NCBI GenBank assembly: GCA_041686935.1
Contig: JAWLCW010000005.1
Coordinates: forward strand, 1-64,000
DNA length: 64,000 nt
Direction of reading: 5' to 3'
Origin: Mariniphaga sp041686935
Lineage (GTDB): Bacteria > Bacteroidota > Bacteroidia > Bacteroidales > Prolixibacteraceae
A program made the translations under genes and the position numbers. Below the pieces are notes generated by a model. The model was given only the letters and a program-made list of their open reading frames with translations. It was not told the origin of the DNA and ran no database searches. Shown one piece after another: positions 57,590 through 64,000 of this stretch (position 1 is its first letter; every line of letters starts with the position of its first letter).

Positions 57590-57628
57590 GAGGGTTACCT
57601 TTTCTCCTTTTTCGGAATATATATATAG
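57590..57628 (+). promoter_or_regulatory. Promoter-like element before the RGG peptide gene
   Basis: Starts GAGGGTTACCTTTTCT, identical over 16 bases to the element before the sigma gene, and matches it at 29 of 39 positions. It lies 42 bases before the peptide start and on the opposite strand within the CHAT upstream region. Joint control of the sigma operon and the peptide by the sigma factor is inferred. Confidence 0.65.
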
Positions 57629-57669
57629 AATGTGTGTTTTTCAAGTTTAACGAATTAAAAGTATTTACG

Positions 57670-57819
57670 ATGAAAAGGTTTTTTTACAAATCCGAAAAAA
57701 GTGCAAATTTTACAAGTTTTGAAGTATTATCAACTAATGAAATGTTAAAAGTTCGCGGTGGTGGCGATACAAGGCCGGCAACCAGAGAAAAAGATATTTT
57801 AGAACCACCTACAAGATAG
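57670..57819 (+). CDS. 49-residue peptide with RGG leader-type motif
   Basis: The peptide starts MKRFFYKSEKSANFTSFEVL, has LSTNEMLKVRGGGD at 20-33, and ends in TREKDILEPPTR. A LSxxEMxxVRGG run is similar to the double-glycine leader junctions of Bacteroidota natural-product precursors (GG-type leader families), although the part after the GG is only about 16-18 residues. It could be a secreted signal peptide, a modified peptide precursor, or a protease substrate. It is divergent from the TPR-CHAT gene. The ATG at 57670 is chosen over an upstream frame starting at 57634 because it fits the motif spacing. Confidence 0.7.
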   Translation: MKRFFYKSEKSANFTSFEVLSTNEMLKVRGGGDTRPATREKDILEPPTR

Positions 57820-57876
57820 TAAAACCTTTGTCTTTTTAAATCCATATTTTTTACGCAAATTTTCATTTGCAATTTA

Positions 57877-59016
57877 TTAATGTGTCAATTTGCCACTAAA
57901 TAAGCGGTAATTTGTATATGCACACTCCAACGCACCGTTGTATAAAGTCAGTTTTTTATCTGGTTTTAAGCCCACATTTTTCATGTAATTTTTCGATGGG
58001 GAAATAATCCATGCCGAATTTCCCGGGAACTGGTGTTTTAACCGTTCGCCAATCAATGCATAAAGTTCACCCAGGTTCTCCTGATCCAGCCGTTCTCCGT
58101 AGGGTGGATTAATGATAATGGTGGCATTGTTTGTGTTTACCTTTAAATCCTTAATATCGCAAACCTGAAATTCAATATTTGAAAATACCCGTGCCCTCCT
58201 TGCATTGGTTTGAGCAAACAAAATATTTTCCCTCGAAATATCCGAAGCATATATTTTTTTTGTGAATGTTTTTAAAGATCTGTTGGTTTTTACTTTTTCA
58301 AAAAGTCCGGCGTTGAAACCCTGCCAGTTTTCAAAGGCATATTCTTTTCTAAATCTGCCTGGCGCTATGTCCTGGGCAATCATGGCTGCCTCAATGGGAA
58401 GTGTACCGGAACCGCACATTGGATCGATAAAATCAGTGGTTCCACTCCACCCCGACAAAAGAATCATACCCGCTGCCAGTACTTCGTTTAAAGGTGCTTT
58501 TCCCTGAACCGAACGATATCCTCTTTTATGCAGTGATTCCCCTGAACTGTCGAGTGAAAGGATGCAGGTATTTTTATTTACATGCACATGGATAAAAATT
58601 TCCGGATTTTGGATATCAACATTCGGCCTTTTCCCTGTTTTGTCCCTGAAATGATCTGCCAAAGCATCTTTAACTTTTAGTGTTGTGAACATGGAATTTC
58701 GAAATTCATTTGAATTGGAAACCGTACTGTTTATTGCAAAGCTTTGATTGATTGCAATATGTTTTAGCCAGTTTACCTCTTTGCATCGCAGGTAAAACTG
58801 ATCGACGTCTCGGAACTGAAAAACAGCTATTTCTTTTAATATCCTCAGTGCAGTGCGCAGGAAATAATTGGATTTGTAAATCATCGCGAGGTCGCCTTCA
58901 TAAAAAACAGCTCTCCGGCCTTCCATTATGTTTGCCCCTCCAAGCAGCTCAATTTCTTTAGCCAGCACAGGTTCCAGCCCTGAAAATGTTTTTGCGGTAA
59001 GTTTAAATTTATCCAA
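57877..59016 (-). CDS. THUMP-domain class I RNA methyltransferase (RlmL N-terminal-like)
   Basis: The 379-residue enzyme has an N-terminal ferredoxin-like region and THUMP domain (about 45-155), then a SAM-dependent domain with DPMCGSGTLPIEAAM as motif I, YASDISRENILFAQTNARRA as motif II, and the catalytic NPPYGERL (motif IV). This is the pattern of the 23S rRNA m2G methyltransferase half of RlmL/YcbY, found alone in Bacteroidota. The start is a TTG at 59016, since no in-frame ATG precedes the conserved KFKLTAKTFSGLE. It likely methylates guanosine in 23S rRNA; the exact base is inferred. Confidence 0.92.
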   Translation of the reverse strand: MDKFKLTAKTFSGLEPVLAKEIELLGGANIMEGRRAVFYEGDLAMIYKSNYFLRTALRILKEIAVFQFRDVDQFYLRCKEVNWLKHIAINQSFAINSTVSNSNEFRNSMFTTLKVKDALADHFRDKTGKRPNVDIQNPEIFIHVHVNKNTCILSLDSSGESLHKRGYRSVQGKAPLNEVLAAGMILLSGWSGTTDFIDPMCGSGTLPIEAAMIAQDIAPGRFRKEYAFENWQGFNAGLFEKVKTNRSLKTFTKKIYASDISRENILFAQTNARRARVFSNIEFQVCDIKDLKVNTNNATIIINPPYGERLDQENLGELYALIGERLKHQFPGNSAWIISPSKNYMKNVGLKPDKKLTLYNGALECAYTNYRLFSGKLTH

Positions 59017-59034
59017 GGTAAATGATTTTGTATA

Positions 59035-59961
59035 TTAAATTCCCAATCCATCGGTAAATGTAGTTTCTTTTGGCCGGGACTGAACAATTTTTGAATAAGG
59101 CGGAATATCGCGGGTTACCCAAACATTTCCACCGATAACCGAACCTTTGCCAATGGTAATACGGCCGAGTATTGTTGCACCGGCGTATATAACCACATCA
59201 TCTTCCACAATAGGGTGGCGTGGTATTCCTTTTATCGGATTACCGTTTTCATCTAACGGAAAACTTTTTGCGCCAAGTGTAACGCCCTGATAGAATTTAA
59301 CGTTATTGCCTATTATACTTGTAGAGCCAATTACAACTCCTGTCCCGTGGTCTATAGTAAAACTTTCACCAATTTGGGCCCGCGGATGAATATCGATTCC
59401 AGTCTCACTGTGTGCCATTTCGGAAATAAACCGGGGAATAAGCGGTACCTTCAGCTCAAGCAATTTGTGAGCCATACGGTAGTTTGTAATGGCTCTTATG
59501 CCCGGGTAGCAAAAAATAACTTCTCCCAGATTTCGTGCGGCAGGATCGTTTAAATAAGTCGCATTTACATCAGCTACCAGCTTACGTCTTATTTCCGGTA
59601 AATATTCAATAAAACTTACCGCTATTTCTTTGGCTATGATTGTATGTTTTTTTACTTTATCCGCATTTTCATCCTGACATTCAAAACACATGCCTGCCAG
59701 AATTTCCTGACTTAAAAGTTCGTACAACTCGTCCACATAAACACCCATGTAATGCCTGGTGGTATTTGGGCGCAATGATGTATTGCCAAAATAACCGGGG
59801 AACAGAATTTCCCTAACCATATCGATAATTTTTTGGAGTTTGGGAATGGAAGGAAGCGGTTCGCCTAACCGGTGTTCATGGCAAACCACATCATAGGTTG
59901 CCGGATCGCTCAGGGATTCTATCGTTTGTGTAAGTTTGTTTTCAAAATCTTTGGATGTCAT
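59035..59961 (-). CDS. cysE: Serine O-acetyltransferase (EpsC/CysE type)
   Basis: The 308-residue enzyme makes O-acetylserine for cysteine synthesis. The N-terminal helical part (residues 1-185) is followed by a left-handed beta-helix with hexapeptide repeats (IDIHPRAQIGESFTIDHGTGVVIGSTSIIGNNVKFYQGVTLGAKSF), which includes the catalytic His-Asp region, and then IPRHPIVEDDVVIYAGATILGRITIGKGSVIGGNVWVTRDIPPYS. The C-terminal tail is short. The length matches the EpsC subtype of Bacteroidota rather than the 270-residue enteric CysE. Confidence 0.94.
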   Translation of the reverse strand: MTSKDFENKLTQTIESLSDPATYDVVCHEHRLGEPLPSIPKLQKIIDMVREILFPGYFGNTSLRPNTTRHYMGVYVDELYELLSQEILAGMCFECQDENADKVKKHTIIAKEIAVSFIEYLPEIRRKLVADVNATYLNDPAARNLGEVIFCYPGIRAITNYRMAHKLLELKVPLIPRFISEMAHSETGIDIHPRAQIGESFTIDHGTGVVIGSTSIIGNNVKFYQGVTLGAKSFPLDENGNPIKGIPRHPIVEDDVVIYAGATILGRITIGKGSVIGGNVWVTRDIPPYSKIVQSRPKETTFTDGLGI

Positions 59962-60044
59962 TTTCTCTTTTTTAAGGTTGTATGCAAAAGTAAACAGATA
60001 AATTTACTTTCGGTTTCAAAACAAGTCATAACCAGTTTGGTTTA

Positions 60045-60599
60045 TCATTTTTCCAAACATTTTAGTTGGTGCAATGCGTTTTGGAACCGCATTTCATCCT
60101 GGCCATTTATAATTTTATAGTTGAAATCAAATTTATTTATTGTTTGGATATATCTGTTATGAAGATATAATCTCCGTTTTCCTCCGTTTTCCCTTACCGG
60201 GTCAGGAATCCAGGGCAGGTCGGTGTCGCAAACCAGGAAAAGGTCGATAATAGTGTTGTTTATTTCAGCTTCAATCCAATCAGGAACACGACCAAAAACT
60301 TCTTCAAACCAGACTTTTGTGATAATAAGCCAGGTATCGCAAAAAATCAAAGGCAAATTCGATTTTTTTAATTCATTGAGTTGCTTAACCTGTGTTCGGG
60401 CAATGAACTCAACATCAGAATAATTGTATTTCCTGCCCAGTTGTTCAATGTAACTTCGGGCAAATTCAGGTATAAACTGCACATGATAATGATTGGCCAA
60501 CCGTTCTGTAAGTACACTTTTACCGGTTGATTCGGCTCCGGTTATCACTACAATTTTTGATTCTTTTTTCAATTCTGCGTTTTTAAATCCTTTTTCCAT
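60045..60599 (-). CDS. NadR-like ribosylnicotinamide kinase domain ATPase
   Basis: The 184-residue protein has a Walker A (VITGAESTGKSVLTERLA), a Walker B-like LPLIFCDTWLI, and LFLVCDTDLPWIPDPVREN, which follow the kinase half of NadR (nicotinamide riboside phosphorylation). The adenylyltransferase and regulatory halves of enteric NadR are absent. It starts within the 3' end of pnuC (31 base overlap), so transport and phosphorylation of nicotinamide riboside are coupled. Known NadR chemistry plus this pairing make the substrate assignment reasonable. Confidence 0.92.
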   Translation of the reverse strand: MEKGFKNAELKKESKIVVITGAESTGKSVLTERLANHYHVQFIPEFARSYIEQLGRKYNYSDVEFIARTQVKQLNELKKSNLPLIFCDTWLIITKVWFEEVFGRVPDWIEAEINNTIIDLFLVCDTDLPWIPDPVRENGGKRRLYLHNRYIQTINKFDFNYKIINGQDEMRFQNALHQLKCLEK

Positions 60600-61177
60600 T
60601 CAAAATAACCCAAAATTGCCATACCTGTATAAACCATGAAAAGTACTACTGTTGGCCAAAGTTCTTTGTAAAGATAAAGTCCGGCTGAAAAAAAATCCAC
60701 AAAAATCCAGATTAACCAGTGTTCGATGTATTTTTTTGCGAGCATCCAGGTTGCTGTAATACTTAATGCAGTTGTTAATGAATCCATATAAGGCACCGTT
60801 GAGTCGGTAAAATTTAGCAAAATAAAAAGTAACCCGATATAAATGGCAACTGTTGCCAAAAGGCTATAAAATAATATCTTTCGGGGAGTTTTTTTTACCG
60901 GGACCTGCTCCGGGTTTCCAGCCAAATCTTTGTTTCCACCTTTCAGCCAGTAGTACCATCCGTAGATGCTGATCGCCACATAGTAAATTTGTAATCCCAT
61001 GTCGGCATAAAAGCCCGATTTGAAAAATACAAATGTATAAAGTAGCGATGTAAGCAGTCCTGTGGGCCATGTTAATATGTGTTGTCTGATAGAAAATAAA
61101 ATATAGAGCAACCCAAGAACAGCGCCCAGCAATTCAATTTTGTTTTCCCACAGCCAGGTGGTTAAAACTTCTGACAT
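60569..61177 (-). CDS. pnuC: PnuC nicotinamide riboside transporter
   Basis: The 202-residue membrane protein has about seven helices and the PnuC pattern AVLGLLYILFSIRQHILTWPTGLL, KSGFYADMGLQIYYVAISIYGWYYWLKGG, and AKKYIEHWLIWIFVDFFSAGLYLYKELW with the conserved WxxWxxVD-like region. It moves nicotinamide riboside by facilitated diffusion, with kinase trapping by the following NadR-like protein. The gene overlap supports this. Related PnuT members carry thiamine, but the kinase neighbour argues for NR. Confidence 0.93.
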   Translation of the reverse strand: MSEVLTTWLWENKIELLGAVLGLLYILFSIRQHILTWPTGLLTSLLYTFVFFKSGFYADMGLQIYYVAISIYGWYYWLKGGNKDLAGNPEQVPVKKTPRKILFYSLLATVAIYIGLLFILLNFTDSTVPYMDSLTTALSITATWMLAKKYIEHWLIWIFVDFFSAGLYLYKELWPTVVLFMVYTGMAILGYFEWKKDLKTQN

Positions 61178-61183
61178 AATTTA

Positions 61184-62824
61184 CTAATCAGCCGTAACCA
61201 ACAGGTTTCTGTATTGAGCATTGTTTTTAATAATTTCCAGGGCTTTTAGAATGGCTTCGTCGTCCTGAAATAATATTTTATAATAATCGCTAATGGAATA
61301 AATATCGCGCGCAATTAGTGCTTTAATTTCTTTTTTTATCGTATTCATGGTATGTGCCAGGCTTTCTTCCTCCTTTTCAATTCCTTCTTTTTCACCCTGG
61401 GCCACCAAATCATCAACCATTTCGGTTGTAACATTAAAATTGGTTTCAAATTCGATGAATTCCGGGTATTTTCTTTTGATTTCATTCCGGTTAAGATCCA
61501 CAAAATCGAGCACAAAATTGTAAACAACGGTGTTTCTTCTCAAACGGTTATAATAACGATAATGCGCAGAAGTATCCATGGGAATGAAAATATCGGGCAT
61601 TACCCCTCCACCTCCATAAACGTCACGTCCGTTTACCAGTGTTTTAAATTTTAACGAATCGGTGAGCGTTATACTATCGGCACTGAACAACTGGCCAGTG
61701 CTTAGTCTGTCGAGGTAATCGCGTTTATAGCTTTCCGTGCCATTATCATAAGGCTTTTGAATATTCCGTCCGCTGGGGGTATAATAATGGGCTGTTGTTA
61801 AACGTACCATGGAGCCGTCGGTTAAGAAATAGGGTTTTTGAACCAGGCCTTTTCCAAACGACCGGCGTCCTATAATTATACCACGGTCCCAATCCTGAAC
61901 AGCACCCGAAACAATTTCACTGGCCGAAGCAGACGCTTCATCAACCAATATAATCAAATTTCCTTCCTTGAAAACTCCTTTCGAGGTGGCTTTGTATTCT
62001 CTTCTCGGATCATTTGTTCCATCTGTGTAAACAATCATTTTATTATTGTCTAAAAACTGGTCGGAAATTTCTATGGCTGATTTCAGGTAACCCCCTCCAT
62101 TCCCTCTCAGGTCAAGGATAAGGTTCTGAATGTTTTGAGCTTTAAGTTTAGTCATTGCCTCTGTAAATTCTTCGGTGGTGGTGGCTGAAAATTTATTGAG
62201 TTTAATATAACCTGTATTTTCATCCAGCATATAAGAAGCATCGAGACTGAATATAGGTATTTTATCCCGAACAATTTTGAAATCAAGTGTTTCGTCTAAA
62301 TTTCTTCGTAATACTTTTACCTCCACAGTTGTTCCTTTTTCACCGCGAAGTTTATTCATAACATCGGTATTTTTTAAACCCACTCCGGCAATGTTTTCAC
62401 CGTCAACCTGAACAATTCTGTCGCCGGCCCGCAGTCCCAATTTTTCAGAAGGTCCTCCCGGAATAGTGGCAGTAACCAGCAAAGTATCCTTGAAAATATT
62501 GAAAGAAATTCCGATACCTTCAAAATTGCCCTGGAGCGGCTCATTCATTCTTTCCACCTCTTCTTTCGAAATGTAAACGGAATGAGGATCAAGTTCGCTA
62601 AGCAGATGAATAATTGCTTTTTCAGTCAGTTCATCCACATCGGCAGAATCTACGTAATAGCCATCAACCAAACGGAGAAGCCTGCCAAATTTCATTTGGT
62701 TTTTCTGAACCGCTTCCTGTGCGTTGATTTCAGCAACAGGTTGAAACGATAATAGAGCAACCAAAACTATTATTAGTGCACGAAATGATTTTCCACGGAA
62801 ATTATCTTTAAACATAGTCTTCAT
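61184..62824 (-). CDS. S41 family C-terminal processing protease (CtpA/Prc-like)
   Basis: The 546-residue protein has a signal peptide (FRALIIVLVALLSFQPVAEINAQ), an N-terminal domain, a PDZ domain (about 85-175: GIGISFNIFKDTLLVTATIPGGPSEKLGLRAGDRIVQVDG), and the S41 protease core with the nucleophile in ASASASEIVSGAVQDW and the general base Lys in SFGKGLVQK. A C-terminal helical extension (about 420-546) follows. It cleaves proteins or peptides from the C-terminus in the periplasm. It lies 7 bases from the pnuC start on the same strand, though a functional link is not evident. Confidence 0.95.
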   Translation of the reverse strand: MKTMFKDNFRGKSFRALIIVLVALLSFQPVAEINAQEAVQKNQMKFGRLLRLVDGYYVDSADVDELTEKAIIHLLSELDPHSVYISKEEVERMNEPLQGNFEGIGISFNIFKDTLLVTATIPGGPSEKLGLRAGDRIVQVDGENIAGVGLKNTDVMNKLRGEKGTTVEVKVLRRNLDETLDFKIVRDKIPIFSLDASYMLDENTGYIKLNKFSATTTEEFTEAMTKLKAQNIQNLILDLRGNGGGYLKSAIEISDQFLDNNKMIVYTDGTNDPRREYKATSKGVFKEGNLIILVDEASASASEIVSGAVQDWDRGIIIGRRSFGKGLVQKPYFLTDGSMVRLTTAHYYTPSGRNIQKPYDNGTESYKRDYLDRLSTGQLFSADSITLTDSLKFKTLVNGRDVYGGGGVMPDIFIPMDTSAHYRYYNRLRRNTVVYNFVLDFVDLNRNEIKRKYPEFIEFETNFNVTTEMVDDLVAQGEKEGIEKEEESLAHTMNTIKKEIKALIARDIYSISDYYKILFQDDEAILKALEIIKNNAQYRNLLVTAD

Positions 62825-62857
62825 TTTTAATCCTTTTAATCATTTATGGAGAAACGT

Positions 62858-64000
62858 TTATTCCCACTCAATTGTTGCAGGTGGTTTTGAGCTAATATCG
62901 TAAACAACCCGATTAATGCCCCGAACTTTATTGATTATTTCATTTGACATTTTTGCAAGGAAATCGTAAGGAAGGTGAACCCAGTCGGCAGTCATTCCAT
63001 CGGTAGATGCCACAGCCCGCAATGCAACTGTGTTTTCGTAGGTGCGTTCATCACCCATTACACCTACTGACTGGATTGGCAGAAGCACCACAGCAGCCTG
63101 CCATACTTTGTCATAAAGTCCCCAGTTTTTTAACCCGTTAATAAAAATAGCATCTGCTTCCTGAAGCATACGTACTTTTTCGGGGGTAACATCGCCTAAA
63201 ATTCGAATTCCGAGACCCGGCCCCGGAAAAGGATGCCGCCCCAGCAATTCCTGTTTAATATTTAATGCTTTCCCAACCCGTCGTACTTCATCTTTAAAAA
63301 GTAACCGAAGCGGTTCAACCACTTTCAGGTGCATTTTTTCGGGCAACCCGCCCACATTGTGGTGCGATTTTATGGTGGCCGATGGCCCGTTAACTGAAAC
63401 CGATTCAATCACATCGGGGTAAATGGTTCCCTGTGCCAGCCATTTCACATCTTTTATTTTGTGCGCCTCTGCATCAAAAACTTCAATAAAATTCCGACCA
63501 ATTATTTTTCTTTTTTGTTCCGGCTCAGTAATGCCTTTTAAATCATCCCAGAATTTTTGCCGGGCATCTACACCTGTTACATTCAAACCCATATCTTCAT
63601 AGGAATGAAGTACATTTTCGAACTCGTTTTTTCGTAACAATCCGTTATCCACAAAAATACAGTTAAGGTTGCTCCCAATTGCCTGGTTAAGCAACACTCC
63701 GGTTACCGATGAGTCAACTCCACCCGACAATCCAAGCACTACTTTATCGGAGCCCAGTTTTTGCCTTAGTTCATTTACCGTGGTTTCCACAAATGAGGCA
63801 GGAGTCCAGGTCTGTGCGCAGCCACAAATATCCACAGCAAAGTTTTTAAGCAATTGCTGCCCTTCGGTTGTATGGTAAACTTCAGGATGAAACTGGATGG
63901 CATAGGTTTGTTCATCATCGATTTTATAGGCTGCAAAATTCACATCTTCTGTGGAAGCAACTACTTTAAAGTTCTTCGGAAGTTTTACAATAGTGTCTCC
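62858..64000 (-). CDS. guaA: GMP synthase (glutamine-hydrolysing), 5' end outside window
   Basis: The frame continues to the window edge (GDTIVKLPKNFKVVAS...), so the N-terminal part of the amidotransferase domain is missing here. Present are its end with QFHPEVYHTTEG (catalytic His/Glu), the ATP-pyrophosphatase P-loop VLGLSGGVDSSV, the GRHPFPGPGLGIRI block, and the C-terminal dimerisation domain ending SKPPATIEWE, identical to the family consensus. It converts XMP to GMP. The stop at 62858 is normal, and no sign of damage is seen. Confidence 0.96.
   Translation of the reverse strand, partial: GDTIVKLPKNFKVVASTEDVNFAAYKIDDEQTYAIQFHPEVYHTTEGQQLLKNFAVDICGCAQTWTPASFVETTVNELRQKLGSDKVVLGLSGGVDSSVTGVLLNQAIGSNLNCIFVDNGLLRKNEFENVLHSYEDMGLNVTGVDARQKFWDDLKGITEPEQKRKIIGRNFIEVFDAEAHKIKDVKWLAQGTIYPDVIESVSVNGPSATIKSHHNVGGLPEKMHLKVVEPLRLLFKDEVRRVGKALNIKQELLGRHPFPGPGLGIRILGDVTPEKVRMLQEADAIFINGLKNWGLYDKVWQAAVVLLPIQSVGVMGDERTYENTVALRAVASTDGMTADWVHLPYDFLAKMSNEIINKVRGINRVVYDISSKPPATIEWE

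Noticed and set aside
1..64000. CRISPR array
   Set aside because: No series of short regularly spaced repeats was found; the repeats seen are long dispersed copies or palindromes, and no cas gene is present.
1..64000. Prophage or rRNA operon
   Set aside because: No phage structural, terminase or integrase genes and no rRNA sequence were recognised; the only RNA gene found is tRNA-Leu.

Overview
The window reads as chromosomal DNA of a Bacteroidota bacterium, probably class Bacteroidia and perhaps near Marinilabiliales/Prolixibacteraceae (the family is a guess). Support comes from SusC/BtuB-type TonB receptors with an N-terminal CarboxypepD_reg domain, an OmpA with thrombospondin type-3 repeats, a DUF5606 protein, MaeB as a malic enzyme-phosphotransacetylase fusion, single-chain PurL, ISAon1- and IS66-type elements, frequent lack of Shine-Dalgarno sequences, and many TAnnTTTG -7 boxes.

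Layout. 1-4.87 kb is a mobile and degraded region: a 5'-cut IS66 transposase, an HU-like remnant, a complete IS200/IS605-type element with end hairpins, and an HNH endonuclease beside a remnant of a type III restriction gene. These last two lie between two ~470 bp non-coding direct repeats, with a third partial copy. 4.95-14.5 kb is a five-gene operon-like cluster: a secreted double propeller with a methyltransferase-like insert and malectin domain, a Cys-motif membrane-tethered protein, an FtsX-type permease, a LolD-type ATPase and a TonB receptor. It is followed by the Feo ferrous iron operon, including a 43-residue Cys-rich FeoB partner. 17-34.4 kb holds YefM-YoeB, a glycosyltransferase fusion, RecR, a Tat-exported Gfo/Idh protein, MaeB, an SRPBCC/SDR/DoxX group, and a divergent trehalose pair (GH15 and OtsA-OtsB).

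34.4-38.7 kb is AT-rich accessory DNA ending at tRNA-Leu(GAG). It has a UDG-like protein, two imperfect-palindrome elements, an outer-membrane barrel protein, and a GNAT gene split by an ISL3/ISAon1-type element with 8 bp target duplications. 38.7-52 kb is mostly core: PurL, DJ-1, an ECF sigma factor, a TonB receptor, DUF5606, a DnaQ exonuclease, OmpA and ArgS.

52-57.9 kb is the most interesting part. It holds an ECF sigma factor, a membrane protein with four tandem anti-sigma-like modules plus periplasmic TPRs, a membrane-anchored TPR-CHAT (caspase-like) protein, and a 49-residue peptide with an RGG leader-type motif. The sigma gene and the peptide gene share a near-identical upstream element, which suggests one regulon. 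The window ends with a THUMP RNA methyltransferase, CysE, NadR-like kinase with PnuC, an S41 protease and GuaA, which is cut by the window edge.
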